Source of the DNA: Alphaproteobacteria bacterium
Lineage (GTDB): Bacteria; Pseudomonadota; Gammaproteobacteria; JAGOUN01
Assembly: GCA_021151585.1 (NCBI GenBank)
Contig: JAGKWX010000008.1
Coordinates: forward strand, 1 to 55,980
Reading direction: 5' to 3'
DNA length: 55,980 bases
The translations under genes and the position numbers were made by a program. This document shows positions 42,239 through 49,985 of the stretch, in pieces (the first letter of the stretch is position 1; each line of letters begins with the position of its first letter). Under the pieces are notes generated by a model that did not search any database, had not been told where the DNA came from, and worked only from the letters and a program-made list of their open reading frames with translations.

Positions 42239-43153
42239 TCATAAAACTTTGATTTGATCGGCTGGCAATTGCGTTATTTGCATAATTAAGTCTATATCCA
42301 TGCCAGTGCTTAAAAGTTTTTTTGCTATTGTTTTTCGCTCCTCGAGCATGCCTTCGGCATGTCCTTCGGCTAGTCCTTTTGCTAGTCCTTCCGCATGGCC
42401 TTTCGCATGACCTTTTGCTTCTCCCATAATAAACTTTCCTTCCATAATGGTTGCATTTGTGCTGACCACATCCCAGTAGGCATCATAAGCGTTCAGTTCT
42501 GCTCGAGAAAAGGCGGATATATGTGCCAGAGTAGCAGCCTCTTTTATTTCGGGGACTGTTAGCAGCTCTGGGTCAATAATATCGGTTTTTTCATCGACTT
42601 CAGACATGAAACGTAACCATAGTATGGTGAGGCGTCTATCTGCAATAGTGCTAGGTTTGAATTTTGGCAGTTCGACAAAGACTAGATGCATATCATCTAA
42701 AGAATGTTTGCCGGAATTATGAGTCATTTTATAGTGATGTATCCAGTTTGGATCATTTTCGCGAAAATTATGGGCCAATAAAGCTAGTCCATATACTGGA
42801 CAAAGAGTCGAATATCTTTCGCCTCGCTGTATTTGTTTAACATAGACAGAGCTGGTATTAAATAGTACACGTTGCATAAAAGCAGGCACCCACTCTATTT
42901 GCATCTCTACAATAAAATGTCGGCCTTGTTGATCGGTACAGCGAACATCAACAATAGTGCTTTTTAGCGCCGGAATTTCAGGCACATTTTCTGAGCTAAG
43001 ATACTCAAGTGACTCGATTATCGAATCTTCTGGTAGCGGCAATAGAGCATTTAAAAAACTTTTCAGCAAGTCAGGGTGGTTGCCAAAAATTTTTTTAAAA
43101 ACAATATCGCTTTTGGGGTCAAGATAGCGCGGCATTTTTTTCTCTTTCGTCAT
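42239..43153 (-). CDS. Rpn family nuclease (PD-(D/E)XK transposase-like)
   Basis: Recombination-promoting nuclease family (PF12784-type). The N-terminus LDPKSDIVFKKIFGNHPDLL and the nuclease core DVRCTDQQGRHFIVEMQIEW (D and E-x-Q ligands) are typical, as is YWDVVSTNATIMEGKFIMGEAKG. Such proteins are multicopy in many genomes and may promote DNA transfer or act in defence. Its C-terminal linker is a run of four-residue units ([HL]A[KE]G, seven or so) coded by 12-bp repeats at about 42345-42420. AGGTG precedes ATG 43153; ATG 43135 (MPRYLD) is an alternative. It has 304 residues. Confidence 0.88.
   Translation of the reverse strand: MTKEKKMPRYLDPKSDIVFKKIFGNHPDLLKSFLNALLPLPEDSIIESLEYLSSENVPEIPALKSTIVDVRCTDQQGRHFIVEMQIEWVPAFMQRVLFNTSSVYVKQIQRGERYSTLCPVYGLALLAHNFRENDPNWIHHYKMTHNSGKHSLDDMHLVFVELPKFKPSTIADRRLTILWLRFMSEVDEKTDIIDPELLTVPEIKEAATLAHISAFSRAELNAYDAYWDVVSTNATIMEGKFIMGEAKGHAKGHAEGLAKGLAEGHAEGMLEERKTIAKKLLSTGMDIDLIMQITQLPADQIKVL
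42345..42420. repeat. 12-bp tandem repeats in the Rpn gene
   Basis: Degenerate 12-bp units (forms of CCTTCGGCATGT and CCTTTTGCTAGT on the plus strand) encode the series GHAK-GHAE-GLAK-GLAE-GHAE. Copy number could change by slippage without breaking the frame. Confidence 0.75.
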
Positions 43154-43284
43154 GATTTTTACACCTAGAAAGTATAGTGGATTTTTAAATATTGAACAAG
43201 AATTCGCAGGTGATTGCGGGATTGAAGGAAGAGATTGAAGATTGTGACAGGGCGTTTTAAGTTTGTCTAGTGGTTTTTAGCTGT

Positions 43285-43551
43285 TTATTTCGGAACATAT
43301 CCTGCTGGTTTTTCGCTGCCATCACCGAAAAAAAACTTTTCCATTTCCGTGGCGAGGAAAGCGCGAGCTTTGGCATCGAGCATATTTAAACGATATTCAT
43401 TGATCAGCATGGTTTGATGATGTAGCCATTGTTGCCACGCTGGTTTCGAGAAATTATCTGCAATTCGTTTGCCTATTTCGCCTGGATAAGGTTGTCTGTC
43501 TAGCGCTTCGGCATTTGTGTTCAGTTTTTTACAGAAAATTATTTTAGTCAT
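43285..43551 (-). CDS. yggX: Probable Fe(2+)-trafficking protein YggX
   Basis: Small iron-handling, oxidative-stress protein of 88 residues. The start IIFCKKL (Cys 7), ALDRQPYPGEIGKRI, and WQQWLHHQTMLINEYRLNM are characteristic. ATG 43551 overlaps the mutY stop by four bases; the longer frame from 43566 is not conserved. The mutY-yggX pair is a common gammaproteobacterial arrangement. Confidence 0.95.
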   Translation of the reverse strand: MTKIIFCKKLNTNAEALDRQPYPGEIGKRIADNFSKPAWQQWLHHQTMLINEYRLNMLDAKARAFLATEMEKFFFGDGSEKPAGYVPK

Positions 43552-44591
43552 AGAGATGTTAACCACTTTTTTATTGGCGCCGGTACGCCTTTTGATAAAC
43601 TAGTTTTTGTATTGTACCAGAGTTCATGGCTATCTGACATCACTAATGATCTTGATTTGATAACGCGATATTGTACAGGTGTAGCGATAAGTTTGTAGTG
43701 ACTAAATACATGATGAATATCTGTTAGTATTTTTATTGAATCCGTATCAATTTTGAAACGACTCAATAGTTGGCTTGGAATTGTTTTGGTTTTTGATTCT
43801 GGCAAGCTCCATAAGCCTCCCCAAATTCCGATTTCTGGGCGGCGTTCCAATAAAATTTCATCTTTAGCATTTACTAGTACAATGAAAAATATTTTTTTTA
43901 TAGGTAAGGATTTTTTCGGTGACTTTACGGGATATAATGATGTCGCATTATTAGCAAAAGCGATGCATTGATTTTTTGCTGGGCAATCATTGCATTTTGG
44001 TTGGCTGCGTGTGCATATAGTAGCGCCTAAATCCATAATCGCTTGAGTATAATGAACAATATCTTTTTCTCCTGGCGTGTAGTGGGTTGCTAATTGCCAT
44101 AATTTTTTTTCAACATCCGCTTTGCCAGGAAATTCGCTAATACCGTGTAGGCGAGTCAAAACGCGCTTTACATTGCCGTCTAGTATTGGTAGCGATTGTC
44201 GCTGGGAAAAAGCAAGAATAGCGCTTGCTGTTGATCGGCCAACGCCAGGTAGTAGCATCATGCTTTCTAGGGAGTTCGGAAATTCTCCCTGATAATCATC
44301 GCGAATTATGATGGCGGCTTTATGTAGATTGCGTGCACGAGTATAATAACCCAAGCCCGCCCAGAGTTGCAGCACTTCGTCGAGTGTCGCATTTGCTAAA
44401 TCAGTTACGCTAGGAAATTTTTCTAAAAAACGTGAATAGTAGGGAATAACCGTTTGTACTTGGGTTTGTTGCAGCATAATTTCTGACAGCCAGACACTGT
44501 AGGCATCTAGGTTTCTTTGCCATGGTAAATTTTTTCGACCATGAACTTTATACCAAGCCAAAAGATTTTTTGTGAAAATAGCTTGTGTCAT
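43548..44591 (-). CDS. mutY: A/G-specific adenine glycosylase
   Basis: It removes adenine paired with 8-oxoguanine. Motifs in the 347 residues: NLPWQRNLDAYSVWLSEIMLQQTQV (catalytic Glu), helix-hairpin-helix LPGVGRSTASAIL, catalytic Asp in ILDGNVKRVLTR, the Fe-S cluster Cys-x6-Cys-x2-Cys-x5-Cys (CTRSQPKCNDCPAKNQC), and a C-terminal Nudix-like domain with WGGLWSLPE. It begins with a 4-bp overlap with asmA and overlaps yggX, so asmA-mutY-yggX is one operon. Confidence 0.96.
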   Translation of the reverse strand: MTQAIFTKNLLAWYKVHGRKNLPWQRNLDAYSVWLSEIMLQQTQVQTVIPYYSRFLEKFPSVTDLANATLDEVLQLWAGLGYYTRARNLHKAAIIIRDDYQGEFPNSLESMMLLPGVGRSTASAILAFSQRQSLPILDGNVKRVLTRLHGISEFPGKADVEKKLWQLATHYTPGEKDIVHYTQAIMDLGATICTRSQPKCNDCPAKNQCIAFANNATSLYPVKSPKKSLPIKKIFFIVLVNAKDEILLERRPEIGIWGGLWSLPESKTKTIPSQLLSRFKIDTDSIKILTDIHHVFSHYKLIATPVQYRVIKSRSLVMSDSHELWYNTKTSLSKGVPAPIKKWLTSL

Positions 44592-45634
44592 AAGTTGCTT
44601 AATAGTTGATTGAGTTTTTTGTTGATTTGATTTTTATTAGTAGTCAGAAGCTGATTGAGTGGTGTTGCTAAGTCAATGCCAATACTAGGTGATGCTAAGA
44701 TGCCGTCAATATGGATTGGAATGGCGATATTTTTTGTTTCTTGAGATTGCGTGTAATATGCATCAAGTTTTATGTTGATGTGTTGAGTGTTTAAGTTTAT
44801 TTTTCCTTTACCATTGGCATGGTAGCTTGTTGCAAGTAAGGCAATCTTAGTATTGGCTATACCTGCAGTGACAACATTGTTCAGGGCTAATGAGTCAAAA
44901 AAGTCATACTGTTTTTTATTGGTTGCTGAGGCGATATACGGTATGACGCTACCTATGTCGATAGTGTTTAATTTGCCATTTTTAATTATAGCGTCAACAT
45001 TTCCATTAAGATTTTTTATAAAATCTTGTGTATTTGTACCAATGCTGCTTAAGTTGGCTTGCATATCCATTTTTCCGCTGATACTTTGATGATCTGTAAG
45101 GTCGTCGAGTAGGTCGGATATGTCAGTTTGAATAGTATTAAGATGAATATCAAATCTAGGTATTTTTTCATCTAAGTTTATTAGAGCGTTTCCTTTAATT
45201 TGTCCTTGATAAAAATCGGCATGGAAGTTGGTTAGAGTTAATATGTTGTTTTCATAACTAAGGTGCGCCGATCCATTACTGAACAGTAGTTGGTTTTGTT
45301 GCCACTGTTGAAAATGAATTGAAACAGCGATGCCTTGTTGTAATAGGGGTAATAAAGCAATGCCTATACTGACTTTGCTGAGTTGAATAATTGTTTTTCC
45401 TTGTTGGCTAAAGGTTATTTTTTCGATATCTAGCTGTGGTTTTATAGTATAATGCCAGAGTAAATCGCCAGTAATTTCAACGTTATAACCTGTTGCTTCT
45501 TGTATTTTTTGTACCATAATATCTTTGGTCACGCGCGTGGAAAGTATTTTTTCTGCACAATAAACAAGAATGGGCAAAAGTAATACCAGGCTAATGCAAG
45601 TAGTGAACATAATTTTTTTAATCTTTGACATCAT
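44588..45634 (-). CDS. AsmA-family protein
   Basis: Inner-membrane-anchored AsmA-like protein, a family involved in outer-membrane assembly or lipid transport. It has an N-terminal signal anchor (IMFTTCISLVLLLPILVYC), the AsmA N-terminal block VQKIQEATGYNVEITGDLLWHY, and the conserved C-terminal AsmA block LNGNVDAIIKNGKLNTIDIGS. At 348 residues it is much shorter than E. coli AsmA (617), lacking most of the middle. The order asmA-mutY-yggX supports the call. It is divergent from xthA. Confidence 0.83.
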   Translation of the reverse strand: MMSKIKKIMFTTCISLVLLLPILVYCAEKILSTRVTKDIMVQKIQEATGYNVEITGDLLWHYTIKPQLDIEKITFSQQGKTIIQLSKVSIGIALLPLLQQGIAVSIHFQQWQQNQLLFSNGSAHLSYENNILTLTNFHADFYQGQIKGNALINLDEKIPRFDIHLNTIQTDISDLLDDLTDHQSISGKMDMQANLSSIGTNTQDFIKNLNGNVDAIIKNGKLNTIDIGSVIPYIASATNKKQYDFFDSLALNNVVTAGIANTKIALLATSYHANGKGKINLNTQHINIKLDAYYTQSQETKNIAIPIHIDGILASPSIGIDLATPLNQLLTTNKNQINKKLNQLLSNL

Positions 45635-45685
45635 AATTTTTTCCCTATTTAATACGCGCTCTTTTACACTCGTTTTTCTGCTACT

Positions 45686-46468
45686 ATGACAAAAATTATC
45701 ACATTAAATGCTAATGGCATTCGTGCCGCGGCCAAAAAAGGGCTGTTTGAGTGGTTATCCACGCAAGACGCCGATCTTATTTGTTTTCAAGAAACAAAAG
45801 CGCAAGAATATCAATTGAATGATGATATGTATTGTTTGCCTGGTTATCAACGATATTTTCACGATGCTAAAAAAGCTGGATATAGCGGCGTAGCTATTTT
45901 TACTAAATATAAGCCAACGCGTATTAAAGTTGGCTTAGGTTGGCCAGAGGCTGATGATGAAGGGCGTTATATCCAAGTCGATTTTCCAGATATTAGTATT
46001 GCTTCGGTTTATTTTCCTTCTGGAGCATCTGGCGATGTGCGGCAAGCAGTTAAGTTTGATTTTTTGCGACGTTTTTTTGCCTATTTGGATGCGGAAAAAA
46101 TCGCAGAAAAACGTATGATTTTTTGTGGTGATATCAATATTGCGCATAAAGCGATAGATCTTAAAAATTGGCGAACTAATCAGAAGACTTCAGGTTTTTT
46201 ACCTGAGGAGCGCGCTTGGCTGGATGAATGGTTATGTGCTAGGGGTTTTGTTGATTGCTTTAGAGCATTACATCCTGACGCTATTGAAGAATATACTTGG
46301 TGGTCGATGCGCCAACAGGCTCGAGCTAAGAATGTTGGTTGGAGAATTGATTACCAAATTGCAACGCCATCTCTTGCGCAAAGCTTGGTTAAGGCAAGCG
46401 TTTATCGTGAGCAGCATTTTTCCGATCATGCGCCTGTGATTGTTGAATATGATTTTGAGATTATTTGA
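45686..46468 (+). CDS. xthA: Exodeoxyribonuclease III
   Basis: Mg-dependent AP endonuclease and 3'-5' exonuclease of base excision repair. Motifs in the 260 residues: LNANGIRAA, CFQETKAQ (catalytic Glu 36), SVYFPSGASGDVRQ, FCGDINIAH, YTWWSMRQQARAKNVGWRIDY and the terminal SDHAPV. Its place opposite mutY groups two oxidative-damage repair enzymes. Confidence 0.93.
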   Translation: MTKIITLNANGIRAAAKKGLFEWLSTQDADLICFQETKAQEYQLNDDMYCLPGYQRYFHDAKKAGYSGVAIFTKYKPTRIKVGLGWPEADDEGRYIQVDFPDISIASVYFPSGASGDVRQAVKFDFLRRFFAYLDAEKIAEKRMIFCGDINIAHKAIDLKNWRTNQKTSGFLPEERAWLDEWLCARGFVDCFRALHPDAIEEYTWWSMRQQARAKNVGWRIDYQIATPSLAQSLVKASVYREQHFSDHAPVIVEYDFEII

Positions 46469-46647
46469 CCAAGGTGGGCTGGTTAAGGGGTGTATTTATA
46501 TAGTTTGTCGGCTGATATAGGCGCAAGCCCATTATGTAGATAAAATTGCCATTTTTAGTTGCAATATCAATCAAAATCGTTGTTTGTCAAAAATAGAGCG
46601 GCTTATCTGTAATGATTATGGAAATTATTTTGCTTAGAGTGCCGCCT

Positions 46648-46680
46648 TTTAAGTCTCTCTTAATTGGAGCGCGTTACAAT
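46648..46680 (+). promoter_or_regulatory. PmrA-like box plus -10 element
   Basis: TTTAAG-N5-CTTAAT (46648-46664), a perfect YTTAAK-N5-YTTAAK, then 10 bp, then TACAAT (46675-46680). A separate dyad TTAATTG / CAATTAA (46660-46683) spans the same region. The remaining 298-bp gap between xthA and this gene shows nothing else. Confidence 0.65.
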
Positions 46681-46766
46681 TAATCAAAAATAATGCCTTT
46701 TCTAGGCAGAGTCTGGTGGTAGATTATGAATAATAAGCAACTAATTTTATGTATGAGGGGAATCTG

Positions 46767-47447
46767 GTGACGGCTTTATTTGATAGTGTTCATGCCAAGT
46801 TAGATATTTCGGTGATTACGCAAATTCAAGATAGTGATGTTTTGTTTTCACAACTACAGCAAGCGAAAGATATTCCGGCGCAGTTTTTGCCAGAGAACAG
46901 TGGGTATTGTTTGGTAGTCACTGACCACCCATCGCATACAGGTGAGCTATCAGCCGCCACCATGTATAAGGTTCATGCTTTTGCGCGAGCTCATATTGTA
47001 GATCCTAAGCATGCTCGCTGGTTGTTGGTGCATATGTGTCCGACGAATTCTTTGAAACCGCAGTCGACGCTAGTGTGTTTTATTCAGCATTTTGCCCCAA
47101 ATGCTTTAGTGGATAATACTGAAGGCGCCGGCGTTGCCAATCAGATTGTTATTGCGCTACAGAATCTGCAAGAAGAAGGCTTGGTGACGACAAATGTTAA
47201 TTATGAACTGATTCGTAACATGAGTAGCAAATTTGGTGTGCTGTTCGGTGGTTCTTTTTCCGATATGGCCAATAGTTTGCGCGTACATTCGGTTGAGCAG
47301 TCTGTATCAAAAAGTAAAAAAGTTGCGGATAGAAAGGGTTTGCTTGCCCCGGTGCACGCACCTATGCCTGGCTTGGGTTTAAAAGCTGCTAAAGGTAGTG
47401 GTGAGCCGCGACTGGAGGATGAAATACGACAAGAGGATGATATATAA
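46767..47447 (+). CDS. Unrecognised soluble protein
   Basis: A 226-residue protein without signal peptide or membrane helix, in no family I recognise. The first 150 residues look like a compact alpha/beta domain (CLVVTDHPSHTGELSAATMY, ARWLLVHMCP); the C-terminal 50 residues are polar and basic then acidic (SVSKSKKVADRKG, ending EDEIRQEDDI), the kind of charged tail often seen in Dot/Icm substrates. I prefer GTG 46767, with GAGGGG at the right distance, over ATG 46749. The PmrA-like promoter links it to the other unknown genes. It precedes recA by about 350 bp. Confidence 0.68.
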   Translation: MTALFDSVHAKLDISVITQIQDSDVLFSQLQQAKDIPAQFLPENSGYCLVVTDHPSHTGELSAATMYKVHAFARAHIVDPKHARWLLVHMCPTNSLKPQSTLVCFIQHFAPNALVDNTEGAGVANQIVIALQNLQEEGLVTTNVNYELIRNMSSKFGVLFGGSFSDMANSLRVHSVEQSVSKSKKVADRKGLLAPVHAPMPGLGLKAAKGSGEPRLEDEIRQEDDI

Positions 47448-47617
47448 GATACAAGAGGTAGTGCCATATCACTGGAGTCGCGGATTATTGGCTGTTAAAG
47501 TCAAGTCAATCTACCCATGTTATATTCGGTCTAGGCCTTACGGTTGTGTGTTTTCGATTTCCATAATTCATCCCATGCTCACTGCCATAAATTCAAATGA
47601 AGACGCTATATTGTTTC

Positions 47618-47626
47618 TGGTATAAT
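47618..47626 (+). promoter_or_regulatory. Extended -10 promoter upstream of recA
   Basis: TGGTATAAT fits an extended -10 (TG-N-TATAAT); the -35 is poor. It would give a leader of about 165 nt. A second TATAAT lies at 47711-47716 without a good -35. Confidence 0.45.
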
Positions 47627-47714
47627 GCGTGTATCATAGCTTAGGAAATTGCTTAGATTCAGCGCAGCAAGCTTGTTGAGCAAGTTGTAGTCGACTGAAT
47701 CCAGTGTAAATATA

Positions 47715-47762
47715 ATTTTTGTTACAAAAATCATTTCCTTCCCTAAATTATTGTGCAATAAT
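47715..47762. promoter_or_regulatory. Two perfect palindromes upstream of recA
   Basis: ATTTTTGT-T-ACAAAAAT (47715-47731) and ATTATTG-TG-CAATAAT (47747-47762) lie 38-85 bp before the recA start. Neither fits the LexA box CTGT-N8-ACAG, and I find no such box in the 352-bp gap. Either may bind a different repressor. Confidence 0.45.
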
Positions 47763-47799
47763 CATTTTATAAATACATGTGTTTCAGTTGGAGTGAAAA

Positions 47800-48837
47800 A
47801 TGGCAGACGACAATCGACAAAAAGCGCTGTTGGCAGCGTTAAGTCAAATAGAAAAACAATTTGGCAAAGGTTCTGTAATGCGCATGGGTGATCAGCCTGT
47901 GCAGCCCGACATTGAGGCCATTTCAACTGGTTCATTGGGTTTAGACATAGCGCTTGGGATAGGCGGATTGCCGAAAGGGCGAATTGTTGAAATTTATGGG
48001 CCAGAATCATCAGGTAAAACAACATTAACCCTACAAACAATTGCTGAAGCGCAACGCAAAGGTGGTACCTGTGCTTTCGTTGATGCAGAACACGCCTTGG
48101 ATTTGAGTTATGCGCGAAAATTAGGTGTAAATGTTGACGATCTTTTGGTTTCACAGCCCGATACCGGTGAGCAAGCCCTAGAAATTGTAGATATGCTTGT
48201 GCGTTCAGGTGGTGTAGATATGGTTGTTGTTGACTCAGTTGCTGCGTTAACGCCGAAGGCTGAGATTGAAGGCGAAATGGGTGATTCGCACATGGGGTTA
48301 CAAGCACGCCTCATGTCACAAGCTTTGCGCAAACTCACTGCTAATATTAAGCGCACGAATTGCTTGGTTGTGTTTATTAATCAAATTCGCATGAAAATTG
48401 GAGTCATGTTTGGTAGCCCTGAAACTACAACAGGTGGTAACGCATTAAAGTTCTATGCTTCAGTACGCTTGGACATTCGTCGTACAGGTGCGGTGAAAAA
48501 GGGTGAAGAAATTATTGGTAGTGAAACACGAGTCAAGGTGTTGAAAAACAAAGTAGCGCCACCATTCAAGCAGGCTGAGTTTGAGATTATGTATGATCAA
48601 GGCATTTCGCGTATTGGTGAAATTATTACATTAGGTGTGCAGGCTGAATTTATCGAAAAAGCTGGCGCTTGGTATAGCTATCAAGGCACTCGCATTGGTC
48701 AAGGCAAGGAAAATGCTGCAGAATATTTGCGTGAGCATTCTGAAATAACAGCGGAAATTGAAAGTAAAATTCGCGAGCACTTTTTGGCAAGCAAAGTAGG
48801 TGCGGTAACGATGCAGGGTGAAGCAGAGGAGATCTAA
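47800..48837 (+). CDS. recA: Recombinase A
   Basis: DNA strand-exchange and SOS co-protease filament protein of 345 residues. Walker A is GPESSGKTTLT (near residue 67), then FVDAEHALD, VVDSVAALTPKAEIEGEMGD (Walker B and loop L1), and the L2 region FINQIRMKIGVMFGSPETTTGGNALKFYAS. The order recA-recX-alaS-(lysC)-csrA-tRNA is close to that in E. coli. GGAG lies 6-10 nt before the ATG. No LexA box is seen. Confidence 0.97.
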   Translation: MADDNRQKALLAALSQIEKQFGKGSVMRMGDQPVQPDIEAISTGSLGLDIALGIGGLPKGRIVEIYGPESSGKTTLTLQTIAEAQRKGGTCAFVDAEHALDLSYARKLGVNVDDLLVSQPDTGEQALEIVDMLVRSGGVDMVVVDSVAALTPKAEIEGEMGDSHMGLQARLMSQALRKLTANIKRTNCLVVFINQIRMKIGVMFGSPETTTGGNALKFYASVRLDIRRTGAVKKGEEIIGSETRVKVLKNKVAPPFKQAEFEIMYDQGISRIGEIITLGVQAEFIEKAGAWYSYQGTRIGQGKENAAEYLREHSEITAEIESKIREHFLASKVGAVTMQGEAEEI

Positions 48838-48862
48838 ATTGTGGCGCTAGCCTTAGATCTTC
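48828..48862 (+). terminator. Hairpin at the recA stop, probable attenuator before recX
   Basis: AGATCTAA (48830-48837) pairs perfectly with TTAGATCT (48853-48860) and extends by a G-T and a G-C pair. The arm includes the recA stop codon. The T content after it is weak, so partial readthrough into recX is likely, as in the E. coli recA-recX spacer. Confidence 0.55.
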
Positions 48863-48971
48863 CTTGGTTAACATGACGATAACGATGGTTTTTGCGGCGG
48901 CAATTTTTTTGATTGTCGCTATGCATTCTGCGGCTTTGCTATGCGAACTTATCCTCTATTCTTGATAAAAT

Positions 48972-49373
48972 ATGAACCAAGAAATTTATAATAAAGCGCT
49001 CTATCTATTGGCTATGCGGGAACATAGTCGTTATGAATTGCAACTAAAATTATTGCGTCGTAATTATGAACGGCAAGAAATTATTATTGTGTTGGACCGG
49101 TTGCTTGAAGAAAAATTCCAATCAGATGAACGTTTTGCAGAAATTTATATACATTCCCGAGCGTCCAAGGGCTATGGCCCAGAGCGTATTAAATTAGAAT
49201 TACAGCACAAAGGTGTTAAAGAATCTGTTGTTCATTTCGCGATGCAAAATGCTGGCGTAGACTGGTCTACGCTTGCTCAACAAGTGTATAACAAGAAATT
49301 TGGCGCTGGTCAGTCCAGTGATTTTCAAGAGAGAATAAAAAGGCAGCAGTTCATGCGGTATCGCGGTTTTTAG
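48972..49373 (+). CDS. recX: RecX regulator of RecA
   Basis: RecX caps RecA filaments and limits their growth. The 133 residues contain the helical repeats of the family: ALYLLAMREHSRYELQLKL, VLDRLLEEKFQSDERFAEIYI, SRASKGYGPERIKLELQHKGV. It lies 134 bp after recA on the same strand, behind the recA hairpin. Confidence 0.92.
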   Translation: MNQEIYNKALYLLAMREHSRYELQLKLLRRNYERQEIIIVLDRLLEEKFQSDERFAEIYIHSRASKGYGPERIKLELQHKGVKESVVHFAMQNAGVDWSTLAQQVYNKKFGAGQSSDFQERIKRQQFMRYRGF

Positions 49374-49496
49374 TCAGTGGCGCGCCTTGTGTATACAAAA
49401 TAATTTTCGTATACTTTTTAAGAGCTTCGGAGAAAATTATGAGTGGCTTAATAGCTCTGACTAAGGTGATTTTTTTTCGTGTTCCTTATGATTTGA

Positions 49497-49685
49497 AAGA
49501 ATAACTTGATCGATTTTTTGAAAAAACACATCGAAAAAAGCGATGTGTTAGTGCGGTGGCTTGAAGAAGCTCTCGTGCTGAAAGAATGACAGCTGCGAGC
49601 AATAGAGCGAGGCGCTGAATAAGTCGATAGGGGAAAATTTGCTTCTCAAGAAGAGGTTAGTCAGGTGTTTAAAAAATAGCTGTAA
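49497..49685 (+). pseudogene. Degraded antitoxin gene (CopG/ParD-like)
   Basis: One frame reads VRWLEEALVLKE, stop, QLRAIERGAE, stop, VDRGKFASQEEVSQVFKK, stop. This follows ribbon-helix-helix antitoxins whose C-terminus reads like ERQLAAIERG...G.F...EEV...... W. TGA (49587), TAA (49620) and TAG (49677) interrupt it, with no frameshift. A perfect 8-bp dyad ACACATCG / CGATGTGT (49526-49548) lies within its first part. It is the first half of a dead toxin-antitoxin pair. Confidence 0.65.
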
Positions 49686-49687
49686 GT

Positions 49688-49969
49688 GTGGTATGGACTC
49701 AGAGAGCTCTTCACTACTGTTAAGTTGAATTGGATTACTATCAGAGAATTCATCCAACACTCACCTGCGAATTGGTTTGACTTGTTGTCAATGCTGTTGA
49801 AAAAATTGGGCTAGCTCTTGGTGTTGGGCGTCCAGGAAGATTTTTAAGGTCGCGTGAGTTTGTTTTGCCTGAATATTCATATGTCATTATTTATCGTCAA
49901 CGGAGTGCCGTGTTAGAAATACTCGTATTTATTCATCAAAAGAGAAAGAACATCCAAAGCTATTACTGA
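49688..49969 (+). pseudogene. Degraded ParE/RelE-type toxin gene
   Basis: A single frame from GTG 49688 reads VWTQRALHYC, stop, VELDYYQRIHPTLTCELV, stop, LVVNAVEKIGLALGVGRPGR, then FLRSREFVLPEYSYVIIYRQ and RSAVLEILVFIHQKRKNI. The GRPGR...REFVLPEYSYVIIYR and VLEILVFIHQ.R motifs are those of ParE-family toxins. Nonsense codons at 49721 (TAA) and 49778 (TGA) inactivate it. With 49497-49685 it fills the 612-bp gap between recX and alaS. The first 120 nt of that gap show nothing. Confidence 0.75.
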
Positions 49970-49985
49970 TTTTTAAGGAATATAA

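Noticed and set aside
42345..42430. A CRISPR array, suggested by short repeats
   Set aside because: The 12-bp units are contiguous, in frame and code for a protein linker; there are no spacers. I saw no CRISPR array elsewhere.
47641..47799. A LexA box at CTGAATCCAG (about 47694-47703) upstream of recA
   Set aside because: The half-sites are only 4 bp apart, while the LexA box needs CTGT-N8-ACAG; the match is partial.
49526..49548. Perfect hairpin ACACATCG / CGATGTGT as a terminator of recX
   Set aside because: The T-run follows it only on the minus strand, where there is no gene to end; it lies in the relic antitoxin frame.
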